DNA of 64,000 nt from Candidatus Endomicrobiellum agilis. GTDB taxonomy: Bacteria; Elusimicrobiota; Endomicrobiia; Endomicrobiales; Endomicrobiaceae. This document shows, piece after piece, positions 1 through 8,364 of this stretch. The notes beneath the pieces were generated by a model. It had not been told where the DNA came from. It worked only from the letters and a program-made list of their open reading frames with translations, and ran no database searches. Position numbers and translations under genes: made by a program. Position 1 is the first letter of the stretch, and every line of letters begins with the position of its first letter. The stretch covers positions 1-64,000 of the forward strand of contig JAIXMX010000007.1 of the NCBI GenBank assembly GCA_020328155.1. Direction: 5' to 3'.

Positions 1-1062
1 ACAAAGAAATACGATATCGTTATTTCGCAATCCGAAAATGATTTTTTTACGGCACTAGAAAAAGCCGTAAAAACAAATATGTTTTTTGTCATAACTGATA
101 AAAATGTAGAAAAACTGCATTTAAAATATTTCACAGATTTATTAAAACAGAAAGGCTTCAATGTTAAAACCGCAGTTATAAGCGCTGGCGAAATCGGGAA
201 AAACATAAAAAGTCTGTCATTTTTATACGATAGTGCGCTTGAGGCGGGCATAGACAGAAAAAGCTGCACAGTAGCTCTCGGCGGCGGTATTGTCGGCGAT
301 GTCGCAGGATTTTTCGCGGCAACTTACATGCGCGGAATAAATTATATCCAAGTGCCGACAACTCTTCTTGCAATGACAGATTCTTCAGTCGGCGGGAAAA
401 CTGCAGTAAATATAAAAGGCGGTAAAAATGTTGCAGGCGTGTTTCACCAGCCCGATCTTGTCTGGATTAACTCTACTTTTTTAAGCACTTTGTCCGAAAG
501 ACATATAAAAAACGGACTTGCTGAAGTTATAAAATACGCTTTCACTTTTGACAGAAAATTTTACGAATACTTATCTGACATGTTGGAAGAGGGAACAACC
601 ATATCGCCAAAAGATTTTGACTATACTATATATAAAAGCTGTTCGTATAAAGCTAAAGTTGTTGAAAAAGACGAAAAAGAAATAACGGGTCTAAGAGCTG
701 TTTTAAATTTTGGGCATACTTTTGCTCACGCGCTTGAAACAATTACAAAGTACAAAAAGTTTTTACACGGAGAAGCGGTCGCCATAGGAATGCTTTTTGC
801 GATAAAACTCTCCTTGGAATTAAAAACATGTAACACGGAAACATACAAAGAAGTTGAAAATCTTTTATATAAAGCAGGTTTTATTTTAAATACAAAAAAT
901 GACGCTAAACAAATGCTGTCGCTTATGAAAAAAGATAAAAAATCCATTGACGGAAATATTAAATTTATTCTAATAAAAGATATAGGAAAAGCAATCAGCA
1001 GCTATGTAAAAGATGATGTTGTTTTAAGCGTTTTAAAGAATTTTACCGAAGAAAACAAATGA
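1..1062 (+). CDS. aroB: 3-dehydroquinate synthase, 5' end cut by window
   Basis: Converts DAHP to 3-dehydroquinate in the shikimate pathway, in the cytoplasm. The frame is open from base 1, so the gene begins just outside the window; about 353 residues are visible against a usual 350-360, so very little is missing. The NAD-binding glycine block GGGIVGDVAG, the PTTLLAMTDSSVGGKTAVN stretch, EVIKYAF and the metal-ligand histidines in FGHTFAHALE and HGEAVAIG are all present. An ATG at 79 exists but would cut into the conserved N-terminal fold. The stop overlaps the aroQ start (ATGA), so the two consecutive pathway steps are translationally coupled. Confidence 0.97.
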   Translation, partial: TKKYDIVISQSENDFFTALEKAVKTNMFFVITDKNVEKLHLKYFTDLLKQKGFNVKTAVISAGEIGKNIKSLSFLYDSALEAGIDRKSCTVALGGGIVGDVAGFFAATYMRGINYIQVPTTLLAMTDSSVGGKTAVNIKGGKNVAGVFHQPDLVWINSTFLSTLSERHIKNGLAEVIKYAFTFDRKFYEYLSDMLEEGTTISPKDFDYTIYKSCSYKAKVVEKDEKEITGLRAVLNFGHTFAHALETITKYKKFLHGEAVAIGMLFAIKLSLELKTCNTETYKEVENLLYKAGFILNTKNDAKQMLSLMKKDKKSIDGNIKFILIKDIGKAISSYVKDDVVLSVLKNFTEENK

Positions 1063-1490
1063 AAAAAGTACTTGTTTTAAACGGACCTAACATAAATATG
1101 CTCGGGATAAGAGAACCTGCGATTTACGGCAATATTACTCTTGCAGATATTGAAAAAAGTCTCACTGCCCTTGCAAAAGAACTCAAAGTTGAAGTTGAAT
1201 TTTTTCAATCGAACCATGAAGGCGAAATTGTAGATAAAATTCAAAACAGCTTAAATAAAATTTGCGGAATTATTATCAATCCAGCAGCGTTCACTCACAC
1301 ATCTATAGCCATAAGAGACGCTTTGTCCTCAATTTCCATACCGACAATTGAAGTTCACATTTCAAATATATATACAAGAGAAGAATTCAGGCATAAATCC
1401 TATATTACCGCCGTAACCATAGGACAAATTGCTGGACTTGGTATTGATGGGTACCTTTTTGCATTGAGAAAAATAACATCTTTAACATAG
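1059..1490 (+). CDS. aroQ: 3-dehydroquinate dehydratase, type II
   Basis: Dehydrates 3-dehydroquinate to 3-dehydroshikimate, the step after AroB. The 143-residue length is normal for the dodecameric type II enzyme. Visible signatures are LNGPNINMLG at residues 7-16, catalytic Tyr23 in the flexible loop, Asn74 in INPAA, His80, His100 in EVHISN and Arg107. The start ATG overlaps the aroB stop by four bases. A long hairpin follows 21 bases after the stop. Typical of the family with nothing missing. Confidence 0.97.
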   Translation: MKKVLVLNGPNINMLGIREPAIYGNITLADIEKSLTALAKELKVEVEFFQSNHEGEIVDKIQNSLNKICGIIINPAAFTHTSIAIRDALSSISIPTIEVHISNIYTREEFRHKSYITAVTIGQIAGLGIDGYLFALRKITSLT

Positions 1491-1510
1491 TAACGCCTAC
1501 AAATAATATA

Positions 1511-1555
1511 ACCCTAAAGGACCTCAAAGAAAATTCTTACGAGGTCTTTTAGGGT
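1511..1555. terminator. hairpin between convergent aroQ and csp
   Basis: Arms 1511-1525 and 1541-1555 form a 15-bp stem with one G-U pair around a 15-base loop. It lies between the 3' ends of convergent genes, so it can serve both directions. On the minus side the stem runs into a T-rich tail (TATATTATTT); the + side tail is AT-rich but not a clean T-run. Confidence 0.75.
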
Positions 1556-1566
1556 ATTAAATTAGG

Positions 1567-1770
1567 TTATATTTTTTTTATATTCGCCGCTTTAGGACCT
1601 TTATCTGAATTTACAATTTCAAATTCAACACTATCACCTTCCGCTAACGACTTAAAACCTTCAGACTGAATAGCTGAATAGTGTGCAAACACATCACCTG
1701 ATCCGTCATCATTAGAAATAAATCCATAACCCTTCTGGTCATTAAACCACTTAACTTTGCCTTGTGCCAT
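1567..1770 (-). CDS. csp: cold-shock domain protein
   Basis: A small OB-fold RNA/DNA chaperone that melts mRNA structure. Reading from the ATG at 1770 gives 67 residues, the normal CspA length. It starts [10 protein letters not shown] and carries RNP1 (KGYGFI, 13-18) and RNP2 (DVFAHY, 26-31). A longer in-frame start exists at 1818, but the AAAGGAG ribosome site sits correctly only for 1770. It is monocistronic, with its own strong promoter and a structured leader of about 65 bases, and it converges on aroQ. Confidence 0.95.
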   Translation of the reverse strand: MAQGKVKWFNDQKGYGFISNDDGSGDVFAHYSAIQSEGFKSLAEGDSVEFEIVNSDKGPKAANIKKI

Positions 1771-1815
1771 TACTACAACTCCTTTTTTTCTATCCAACTG
1801 CGGATAACTAATCTC

Positions 1816-1834
1816 CAACTACTTCTTGTAGTTG
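1816..1834 (-). promoter_or_regulatory. inverted repeat at the 5' end of the csp leader
   Basis: CAACTAC (1816-1822) and GTAGTTG (1828-1834) are a perfect 7-bp inverted repeat with a 5-base spacer. It would form a hairpin at the very 5' end of the csp transcript predicted from the upstream promoter. Leader structure is a known route of cold-shock mRNA control; that role here is inference. Confidence 0.45.
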
Positions 1835-1841
1835 CAATGCT

Positions 1842-1870
1842 ATTGTAGTAAAATGATTGTAAATTGTCAA
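1842..1870 (-). promoter_or_regulatory. sigma70-type promoter of csp
   Basis: On the minus strand TTGACA (1870-1865), 17 bases, then TACAAT (1847-1842). This is an essentially consensus housekeeping promoter. The predicted start is near 1835, giving a leader of about 65 bases before the csp ATG. Confidence 0.8.
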
Positions 1871-1918
1871 CTCTTTTTTTCCAAAACTAATAAAATTAAA
1901 AAAAGAAAATGGAAAAAC

Positions 1919-2968
1919 ATGAAAGAAAAAATATCAAAAATATTTAATAAATATCAATCAGATAGCATTCTTTTTACAAATGTAAAAGAAACCTTTTACC
2001 TTACTGGCGCGGAATTTGACGGATTCTGGCTTTTAGCATTAAAAAACAGAATATACATTATCTGTTCAAAAATGATTAAAAACCAGATAAGAGAATATTT
2101 TGACAAACAGGATATATGCATACACATAGGGGCGCCTTTATATAAAGCTGTCGCAGAAATCTTGAAACAAAATGAAATAAACTCTTTGTTAATTAATCCA
2201 AAATATATGAATGCGGCAGATTTTATTTTAATAAGCGAGAATTTAAGCCACGAAAAAATCTATCTTATAAAAAAATTAGGTATCTTAAACGACATAAGAC
2301 TCGTAAAAAGCACAGTTGAGATTAAAAATCTCAGGAGAGCCTGCCAAATTGCATCTGAGGTATGCAATATAGTTAAAGAAGAGTTGAAACCAGGTTTAAG
2401 CGAGCTGGACATTCATTATAGGGTGATTGAATTGTTTGCTAAAAACCGAGTGACGAAGAGTTTTACTCCTATAATCGCCTCAGGACCGAATTCCGCCAAC
2501 CCTCATCATATGAGTTCAATCCGCAAAATAGCCGAAAATGATACAGTAATGATGGATATAGGATGCATATATAACGGCTATTGTTCAGATTTGACACGAA
2601 CTTACTTTTTAGGTAAAATTAGCAATAATCAACAAAGAATTCGTGACATTGTAAAAAGTTCCCAAAATGCCGTTCTAAAAGAAGTAAAAGCGGGACTGCC
2701 ATTATCGTGGGCAGACAAGACGGCAAGAGGTATTATAGAAGCAGCCGGCTATAAAGACAAATTCATTCACACCACCGGTCACGGAATAGGCATAGAAATT
2801 CATGAAATGCCTTCGTTAGCGTCAGATACCGAAGGTGTTTTTTTAACGCATATGGCAGTTACGGTAGAACCGGGCATATATATTGAACGCGAATTCGGCG
2901 TAAGAATTGAAGATACAATACTAATAGAAGAAAATGGCTGTGAAATGTTGACTTCAGCAGTATATTAA
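1919..2968 (+). CDS. pepQ: Xaa-Pro aminopeptidase/dipeptidase, M24B
   Basis: A metallopeptidase that removes residues N-terminal to proline, in the cytoplasm. From the ATG at 1919 the protein has 349 residues: a creatinase-like N-terminal domain (about 1-120) and a pita-bread catalytic domain. The five metal ligands are visible: Asp213 and Asp224 (MDIGCIYNGYCSDLTRTY), His288 (TGHGIGIEIHE), Glu317 (VEPGIYIE) and Glu331. The frame is open back to 1832, but those 29 extra residues are basic and unlike the family. It is followed 12 bases later by efp, a common pairing; PepP versus PepQ specificity cannot be told. Confidence 0.92.
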   Translation: MKEKISKIFNKYQSDSILFTNVKETFYLTGAEFDGFWLLALKNRIYIICSKMIKNQIREYFDKQDICIHIGAPLYKAVAEILKQNEINSLLINPKYMNAADFILISENLSHEKIYLIKKLGILNDIRLVKSTVEIKNLRRACQIASEVCNIVKEELKPGLSELDIHYRVIELFAKNRVTKSFTPIIASGPNSANPHHMSSIRKIAENDTVMMDIGCIYNGYCSDLTRTYFLGKISNNQQRIRDIVKSSQNAVLKEVKAGLPLSWADKTARGIIEAAGYKDKFIHTTGHGIGIEIHEMPSLASDTEGVFLTHMAVTVEPGIYIEREFGVRIEDTILIEENGCEMLTSAVY

Positions 2969-2980
2969 TCAGGAGAAAAG

Positions 2981-3538
2981 ATGATATCAACATCGGATTT
3001 CAAAAACGGACTTAATATTTTAGTCGACAAAGAGCCTTACCAAATTACATGGTTTCAAAACCATAAGCCCGGCAAAGGCGGCGCTGTAATGCGCGTAAAG
3101 CTCAAACACCTTAAAAAAGGCGGCACTATTGAACGCACTTTTAAGTCTGGCGAGAAATTTGAAATGCTGAGCGTTACAAGGCAGAAAAAACAGTTCCTAT
3201 ACAAAGAGGGCGAAAACTTCAATTTTATGGACATGAACTCTTATGAACAAATAACCGTTCCTCAGTCGCTTTTGGGCAAAATGGTAAATTTCCTCAAAGA
3301 AAATCTTGAAGTTGAGGCAATATATCTTGAAAACGAAATCATCGGCATAGATCTTCCAATAATCATAGAAATAACAATAGCTGAAACAGAGCAAGGAATC
3401 AAAGGCGATTCTGTTTCCAACACAACAAAAACAGCTAAGCTTGAAACCGGCGCAGATATTCACGTGCCTCTCTTCATTAAAAAAGGCGATAAAATAAAAG
3501 TTGACACAAGAACCGGCGAATATGTGGAAAGAGTGTAA
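2981..3538 (+). CDS. efp: translation elongation factor P
   Basis: Binds between the P and E sites and relieves stalling at polyproline stretches. The 185 residues cover the three usual beta-barrel domains. The modifiable lysine is present (PGKGG, Lys32), which in other species carries beta-lysine, rhamnose-Arg or similar groups; no modification gene is in this window. An AGGAG site precedes the ATG. It sits in a pepQ-efp-accB-accC run seen in many bacteria. Confidence 0.97.
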   Translation: MISTSDFKNGLNILVDKEPYQITWFQNHKPGKGGAVMRVKLKHLKKGGTIERTFKSGEKFEMLSVTRQKKQFLYKEGENFNFMDMNSYEQITVPQSLLGKMVNFLKENLEVEAIYLENEIIGIDLPIIIEITIAETEQGIKGDSVSNTTKTAKLETGADIHVPLFIKKGDKIKVDTRTGEYVERV

Positions 3539-3676
3539 AAAAGGATATCGCAGTTTCTAAAATCCCGTAAAAACTTAATAGTCAGCCGTCCGCATTTGAA
3601 CACATTTTTGTCACATATTGAAAACAGTAGAAAGAAATAATTCCCCCCAATCAGACAGGGAGCCAATGAGGTAAAA

Positions 3677-4102
3677 ATGAATCCGCAGGAAATCAAAGAA
3701 TTCTTAAAATCAATAAAAGATACAGACATTGAAGAAATACAGTATCAAAGCGGCGAAGATTCTTTATACTTTAAGAAAACCGATGTAAAGGCTATAGTGC
3801 CTGATGCAAAAGAGGATGCCAAGCTTAAAGCTAAAGAAGAAGAAAATAAGAAATTGGCGCTTATTGCCATCAAATCAACAATGGTGGGTACGTTTGCCAG
3901 CGCCCAAAGCAACGACAAACATCCGCTTGTCAGAGAGGGCGATAATGTAACCGTCGGACAAAAAGTCGGACAAATTGAAGCGATGAAAATTATCAAAGAT
4001 GTCCTTTCTAATATTAAAGGCAAAATATCAAAAGTTTTGGTATCAAACGGACAATCCGTCGAATACGGACAGGAATTGTTTATAGTAGATACAAGCAAAT
4101 AA
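3677..4102 (+). CDS. accB: biotin carboxyl carrier protein (copy 1)
   Basis: Carries the biotin that shuttles CO2 in acetyl-CoA carboxylase, the first step of fatty-acid synthesis. It has 141 residues: a short N-terminal helix region, a charged Lys/Glu/Ala linker (about 35-60) and a C-terminal biotinyl domain with the EAMK site (Lys104). GAGGT precedes the ATG. accC follows after 116 bases, so this copy is paired with the biotin carboxylase. A second, different accB lies at about 34 kb. Confidence 0.95.
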   Translation: MNPQEIKEFLKSIKDTDIEEIQYQSGEDSLYFKKTDVKAIVPDAKEDAKLKAKEEENKKLALIAIKSTMVGTFASAQSNDKHPLVREGDNVTVGQKVGQIEAMKIIKDVLSNIKGKISKVLVSNGQSVEYGQELFIVDTSK

Positions 4103-4218
4103 TACAAAGCAATTTAAAAAGTGAAAATTGACGGCAAAAAGATAATAAAGCCTTTACGAAAATTCCATTCCTCTTAAACAGCTCGAGCTATATGTGCAAG
4201 CACACAACAGGAGACAAG

Positions 4219-5568
4219 ATGTTTAAAAAAGTTTTGATTGCAAACAGAGGTGAAATAGCCTGCAGAGTCATAAGAGCCTGCAGAGAATTAGGCATTAAAA
4301 CTATAGCCATTCATTCGGAAGTCGATAGGGAAAGTATGCATGTAAAACTTGCCGATCAATCTATATGCGTAGGACATGCAAGCGCTTCTGAAAGTTATTT
4401 AAATATACCAAGCATTATAGCAGCCGCGGAAATTTCAGGAGCAGATGCAATTCACCCTGGGTACGGTTTTTTAGCTGAAAACACTTACTTCGCTGAAGTT
4501 TGCGAAGCTTGCGGGTTGAAATTTATTGGACCTTCAAAAGAGTCAATAGAACAGATGGGCGATAAAATTGCAGCTATAAAACTTATGAAAAAAGCAGGCA
4601 TTCCAGTAATTCCTGGTTCAGATGGTCCTGTCAACGTCGATGATCCCAAAATTTTTGCCATAGCCCAAAAAATAGGATACCCCGTCATCATCAAAGCAAC
4701 TGCGGGCGGCGGCGGAAAAGGCATGAGAATAGTTACTTCCGAGGAAGTTCTCAAAAATTCTATTTCTATGGCTCAAACAGAAGCCAAAGCTGCTTTCGGA
4801 AATCCTGAAATATATATGGAAAAATATATCGAAGAATCTCATCATATAGAGTTTCAGATACTCGGCGACAAATATGGGAAAACGGCCTATCTTCCCGAAA
4901 GAGACTGTTCCATACAGAGAAGACACCAGAAACTAATTGAAGAAAGTCCGTCGCCGTTAATAAATGACGCACTGAGAAAGAAAATGGGCAGCACCGCAAA
5001 AAATGCGGCGGCGGCCATAAAATATGTCACCGTAGGCACAATAGAGTTTCTCGTAGATAAAAACGGCAATTTTTATTTTATGGAAATGAATACGAGAATC
5101 CAAGTAGAACATCCCGTTACCGAAATGGTTACGGGCATAGATTTGGTAAAAGAACAGATAAAACTTGCTGCTGGCGAAAAACTCTCAATTGTTTCTGAAA
5201 AAATTAAAATACTAGGTCATGCCATAGAATGCAGAATAAATGCGGAAGATCCCGACAAAGACTTTATTCCGTCACCGGGAACAATCGGTAAATTATTTTT
5301 GCCCGGAGGTCCCGGAATAAGACTAGATTCACACGTTTATGCGGGATATACAATACCGCCTTTCTATGACAGTCTCATTGCAAAAGTTATCGCTTTAGGT
5401 GAGGACAGAGACGAAGCTATTACAAGAATGCGCAGAGCTTTAAGAGAAGTTGAAATAGAGGGTATTAAAAATACTTCATCTCTTCACAATAAAATTATGA
5501 CAAATGAAAAGTTTCGCAAAGGCGGCGTCAGCACGAATTTCCTCACCAAATATATTTTTGGAAGATAG
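4219..5568 (+). CDS. accC: biotin carboxylase subunit of acetyl-CoA carboxylase
   Basis: Uses ATP and bicarbonate to carboxylate the biotin on AccB. It has 449 residues, typical length. The protein starts MFKKVLIANRGEIACRV; the ATG at 4219 has AGGAG eight bases upstream, whereas the in-frame ATG at 4192 adds nine non-family residues. ATP-grasp features are visible: glycine loop AGGGGKGM (about 162-169), ERDCSIQRRHQKLIEE, MEMNTRIQVEHPVTE and IECRINAEDP. No missing residues noticed. Confidence 0.97.
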   Translation: MFKKVLIANRGEIACRVIRACRELGIKTIAIHSEVDRESMHVKLADQSICVGHASASESYLNIPSIIAAAEISGADAIHPGYGFLAENTYFAEVCEACGLKFIGPSKESIEQMGDKIAAIKLMKKAGIPVIPGSDGPVNVDDPKIFAIAQKIGYPVIIKATAGGGGKGMRIVTSEEVLKNSISMAQTEAKAAFGNPEIYMEKYIEESHHIEFQILGDKYGKTAYLPERDCSIQRRHQKLIEESPSPLINDALRKKMGSTAKNAAAAIKYVTVGTIEFLVDKNGNFYFMEMNTRIQVEHPVTEMVTGIDLVKEQIKLAAGEKLSIVSEKIKILGHAIECRINAEDPDKDFIPSPGTIGKLFLPGGPGIRLDSHVYAGYTIPPFYDSLIAKVIALGEDRDEAITRMRRALREVEIEGIKNTSSLHNKIMTNEKFRKGGVSTNFLTKYIFGR

Positions 5569-5597
5569 TTTCGTTCTGACTCTTAAAAAAGAGAATA

Positions 5598-6182
5598 GTG
5601 AAAACTAAAGAACTCATTAAAAATATCATCGATGAAAGCGTTAAAACGAAAAGGAAGATGCTTGAAATCGAGCAAATTGAATATATTTACAATGTTGCAG
5701 ATAAAATTGTCGAAACGTACAGGAATAAGAAAAAAACAATTATTTGCGGCAACGGCGGTTCCGCTTCAGATGCTTTGCATTTTGCCGCCGAGATGGTCAA
5801 CAGATTTGAAAAAAACAGAGGAACTCTCGCTTCCATTGCTCTATCTGAAAACATATCAACAATAACCGCTATCGGAAATGATTTCAGCTATGACTGTATT
5901 TTCAGCCGCCAGCTTGAAGCTTTTGCGCAAAAAGGCGATATTTTTATAGCAATATCAACAAGCGGGAAGTCGCCAAACATTATAAAGGCTCTAGAGGTGG
6001 CAAAAAAGTTAAGCATTTTTACAATAGGATTTACAAATTCCGACGGCGGAAAAATGAAAGACATATGTGATTTATGCTATTGCGCTCCATCAAAAATTAC
6101 TGCAAGAACACAGGAATGCCACATACTTTTAATACACATCATTGCAAAAATTGTCGAAGAAAAAATTTTTAATCAGACATAA
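5598..6182 (+). CDS. gmhA: SIS-domain phosphosugar isomerase, GmhA-like
   Basis: Most like sedoheptulose-7-phosphate isomerase, which starts ADP-heptose synthesis for lipopolysaccharide cores. It has 194 residues. The SIS domain shows GNGGSASDALHFAAE (51-65) and the sugar-phosphate Ser/Thr loop ISTSGKSPN (119-127), with a His/Gln-containing C-terminal helix (ARTQECH) fitting the zinc site. The start is GTG at 5598, 29 bases after accC. DiaA, a related SIS protein that acts with DnaA, is the main alternative. It is the last intact gene before the decayed restriction locus. Confidence 0.85.
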   Translation: MKTKELIKNIIDESVKTKRKMLEIEQIEYIYNVADKIVETYRNKKKTIICGNGGSASDALHFAAEMVNRFEKNRGTLASIALSENISTITAIGNDFSYDCIFSRQLEAFAQKGDIFIAISTSGKSPNIIKALEVAKKLSIFTIGFTNSDGGKMKDICDLCYCAPSKITARTQECHILLIHIIAKIVEEKIFNQT

Positions 6183-6324
6183 AACTGAAGTAACTGATTT
6201 TATTCTCAGTATCTTTGTGCAAACCGCAACAATGCAAAGGTATAATCAATTCCATAAAAGATATCAAGGTGAAAATGGGAGTTACAGAAGTCGCCGAGTT
6301 TCAAAAAATGTCCTATTTTATAAA

Positions 6325-6822
6325 TCACCAACGCCCAAATCGTTTGTCTGCAACACCATAAACAAAAACCTTATCGTTAAACTTTTTAGTTTGCGGGATT
6401 TTTTCGAACAATAACTTCATTGCTCTCGGTTTCAACATATTAAATCTAATCTCTCTATAATGTACAGGACTATCATTCCTCATTTCAATTTCTCCTACAT
6501 TTAAGCCGTTATAACGAAGCAATACTTTTTGTTCAGGGAATTGCTTTTTGGCAATGATTCTAGAATTGACAACCTTAAAAAACTTACTCATAACTTCCAG
6601 CACATCACTACTGGCAAAAATATGAAAAACGCCGTCGTGTTTTATTGTCAATAGTTGACTTCTCCGCCGTTAAAAATTGATTTGTTTAGAAACGCTTTCA
6701 ACCTTATTGGCATTTGCATTTTCTCCGCTAATGCTCTCATAGGTATCCGTACTTCATACTTAGTTTTATCTTTTTCGTAATCATCAAAACTATTAAGGAA
6801 AGCATTTGTACAATCTGATATA
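6325..6822 (-). pseudogene. broken gene fragment, likely C-terminal part of a type II restriction enzyme
   Basis: Two minus-strand frames join into one product. 6822-6655 reads ...NAFLNSFDDYEKDKTKYE... and 6651-6325 continues in another frame (LTIKHDGVFHIFASS..., then LLRYNGLNVGEIEMRNDS and VHYREIRFN). A frameshift separates them near 6652 and no proper start is present. I do not recognise the family firmly. The restriction-enzyme call rests on the adjacent methyltransferase pieces and on how the frames join when the 6.83-7.9 kb segment is flipped. Residues GEIEMRNDSPVHYREIRF could be part of a nuclease core. Non-functional as it stands. Confidence 0.5.
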
Positions 6823-6830
6823 TTGGTATA
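6818..6830. repeat. inverted-repeat partner of the 7901-7928 array (inversion junction)
   Basis: ATATATTGGTATA here is the reverse complement of TATACCAATATA units in the array at 7901-7928. The two sites bound the segment whose coding strand is opposite to its flanks. Confidence 0.6.
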
Positions 6831-6833
6831 ATA

Positions 6834-7612
6834 GTATCGTTATTGCTAGGTGGTATAGAGAAGTTAGTGTCGCCGTTTTTCGGCGGTGGTTCTGTAGAAA
6901 TTGCGTGTGCAAAAGAATTAAATATATCTGTCTTAGGCTATGGTATTTTTGATTTATTAGTTAATTTTTGGAATGTGCAATCAATAACCTAAAAGAACTT
7001 GCGAATCGTTTAAAAAAGTTTGAACGAACAAAAGAAGAAAATATAAGCGAGTAAAAAATATAATCTGGGATAGAAAGAAGATAATAACATATAGGTGTGA
7101 TTTGGCAGCAATATACTATCTTTAACTACAATACGTCATACTGTCCTCATTTTTTAGGTTTGCCGTCAGGTGTTTATCTACAAAAAGAAAGATATGAAAA
7201 AATGGTAGAAAAAGCAGAGGATTTTGATGTAAAAAATATAGAAGTCAAATGTAACTCTTTTGAATATACTACAGAGCAACATAAGAATGATTTTTTATAT
7301 TTAGACCCACTATATTACTTAGAAGATGACAGTAGAACATTTATTGACATGTATCAGCATCGTAATTTCTCTATACATCACAATGGCTTTAAGCATAAGT
7401 TGTCGAGTGAATTACTAAGGCAGCATGAAGGTGGTTTTATTTTATCATACAATGATTGTACTGTGCTGCTAGAGAAATGTACAAAGGATTTAAAATGCTG
7501 ACGCCGCCTTGGAAATATACATTTAGTCAGGGTGATACAAGAATAGGTGAAAATAGATTGAAAGATAATAATGGCAGTTATATAAAAAGTTACACGAGTT
7601 GATAATCTGCAA
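6834..7612 (+). pseudogene. D12-class adenine DNA methyltransferase, core and C-terminus, broken
   Basis: Reads in several + frames as one methyltransferase lacking its N-terminus. 6851-6978 gives LVSPFFGGGSVEIACAKEL (SAM-binding FxGxG, motif I) and GYGIFDLLVNFW. A frameshift near 6975 leads to NNLKELANRLKKFERTKEE, then a stop. 7097-7501 gives HKNDFLYLDPLYYLEDDS, where the catalytic DPPY has become DPLY, and GGFILSYNDC. After another shift, YTFSQGDTRIGENRLKDN completes the C-terminus. The matching N-terminus lies on the opposite strand at 7905-8112. Catalytic motif change, frameshifts and the split all mark it as dead. Confidence 0.8.
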
Positions 7613-7900
7613 TGTTGGGAGATAAGTTGTGTCGGTATCTGTTTGGAAAAAAGAGGACTAGATTCAGAGAGAGCAAGAGCTGTGCGGAAATAATGACACG
7701 ATGAATGCTTTGGAATTTGTGGCAATATGTTTAAATAGTGATTACAGAAATGATTTAAAAGCCCAAAAAAGATGTTATTGACAATTTGTGAGTCTCGCAT
7801 TTGGTAAAAAGTGACAACAAGAAATGGCAAATTTTCTTATATGGACTTACAAGATTTGAAAATGATGAATCTTTTGCTGTTATGAATGGAAGCTTTATTA
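7613..7900 (+). pseudogene. probable N-terminal fragment of the partner restriction enzyme, broken
   Basis: Follows the methyltransferase tail on the same strand and keeps coding-like reading in patches: NNDTMNALEFVAICLNSDYR (about 7684-7745) and, in another frame, KKWQIFLYGLTRFENDES then AVMNGSFITN (about 7812-7900). At least one stop and one frameshift interrupt it. Flipping the 6.83-7.9 kb segment would place it directly before the minus-strand fragment at 6325-6822 in the same direction. The two fragments are therefore probably one former gene. The family is not recognised. Confidence 0.45.
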
Positions 7901-7928
7901 CCAATATACCAATATACCAATATACCAA
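7901..7928. repeat. 8-bp tandem repeat CCAATATA, about 3.5 copies
   Basis: Three full units of CCAATATA plus CCAA. It marks the second junction of the apparent inversion. To its left the coding is on +, and to its right the methyltransferase N-terminus is on minus. Confidence 0.8.
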
Positions 7929-8112
7929 CCGCTAAACTTTTACCACCGGCATACCTCAATGTAGAATTCACACATCTTTTATATTGCGCCTTTCCCGACG
8001 AACTTTTATATTTATCTAAAAACTCTGCCCTTTTACTCTCAAAGCTTCCATTAAAACGGAATTTTGTTTGAGCAGCATTTCCATTTATCACTATATTATT
8101 TAAACAAGTCAT
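7905..8112 (-). pseudogene. D12-class adenine DNA methyltransferase, N-terminal fragment
   Basis: Begins at an ATG (8112) with a good TAGGAGAG ribosome site and reads MTCLNNIVINGNAAQTKFRF..., then STLRYAGGKSLAVG. The AGGK motif is the conserved N-terminal (motif X) element of Dam/D12 methyltransferases. After that the frame enters the tandem repeat and then reads antisense of another fragment down to 7837. Homologues continue from this motif straight to the PFFGGG motif, which is found on the other strand at 6851. The real start and ribosome site show the gene was once expressed from here. Confidence 0.78.
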
Positions 8113-8364
8113 TTTTACTCTCCTATAAGAACACAGATTGCTTTACAAATTATCAAAAATTTCATTTCAAGAACTATTTACTATATACATAATAATAAAT
8201 GGAAAATAATTTTTCTAAATAACGAGTTTTTCAGTTCTTCTCTTAAATTTCAGCTAACGTATTTTGCCTACTGCCGCACCATCCAAGGTTCAATTGCAAA
8301 TTAAAAACAAAAGTAAATTTTAATGAATATTTTTTCCTTTTCCAGAGAACGTTCGTCTAAAGCT

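Noticed and set aside
4131-4165. TTGACG upstream of accC as a promoter
   Set aside because: No acceptable -10 box at 16-18 bases; accC is more likely read from the accB transcript.
7378-7830. 150-codon ORF on minus in the restriction locus
   Set aside because: The + strand reading carries methyltransferase motifs; this is its shadow.
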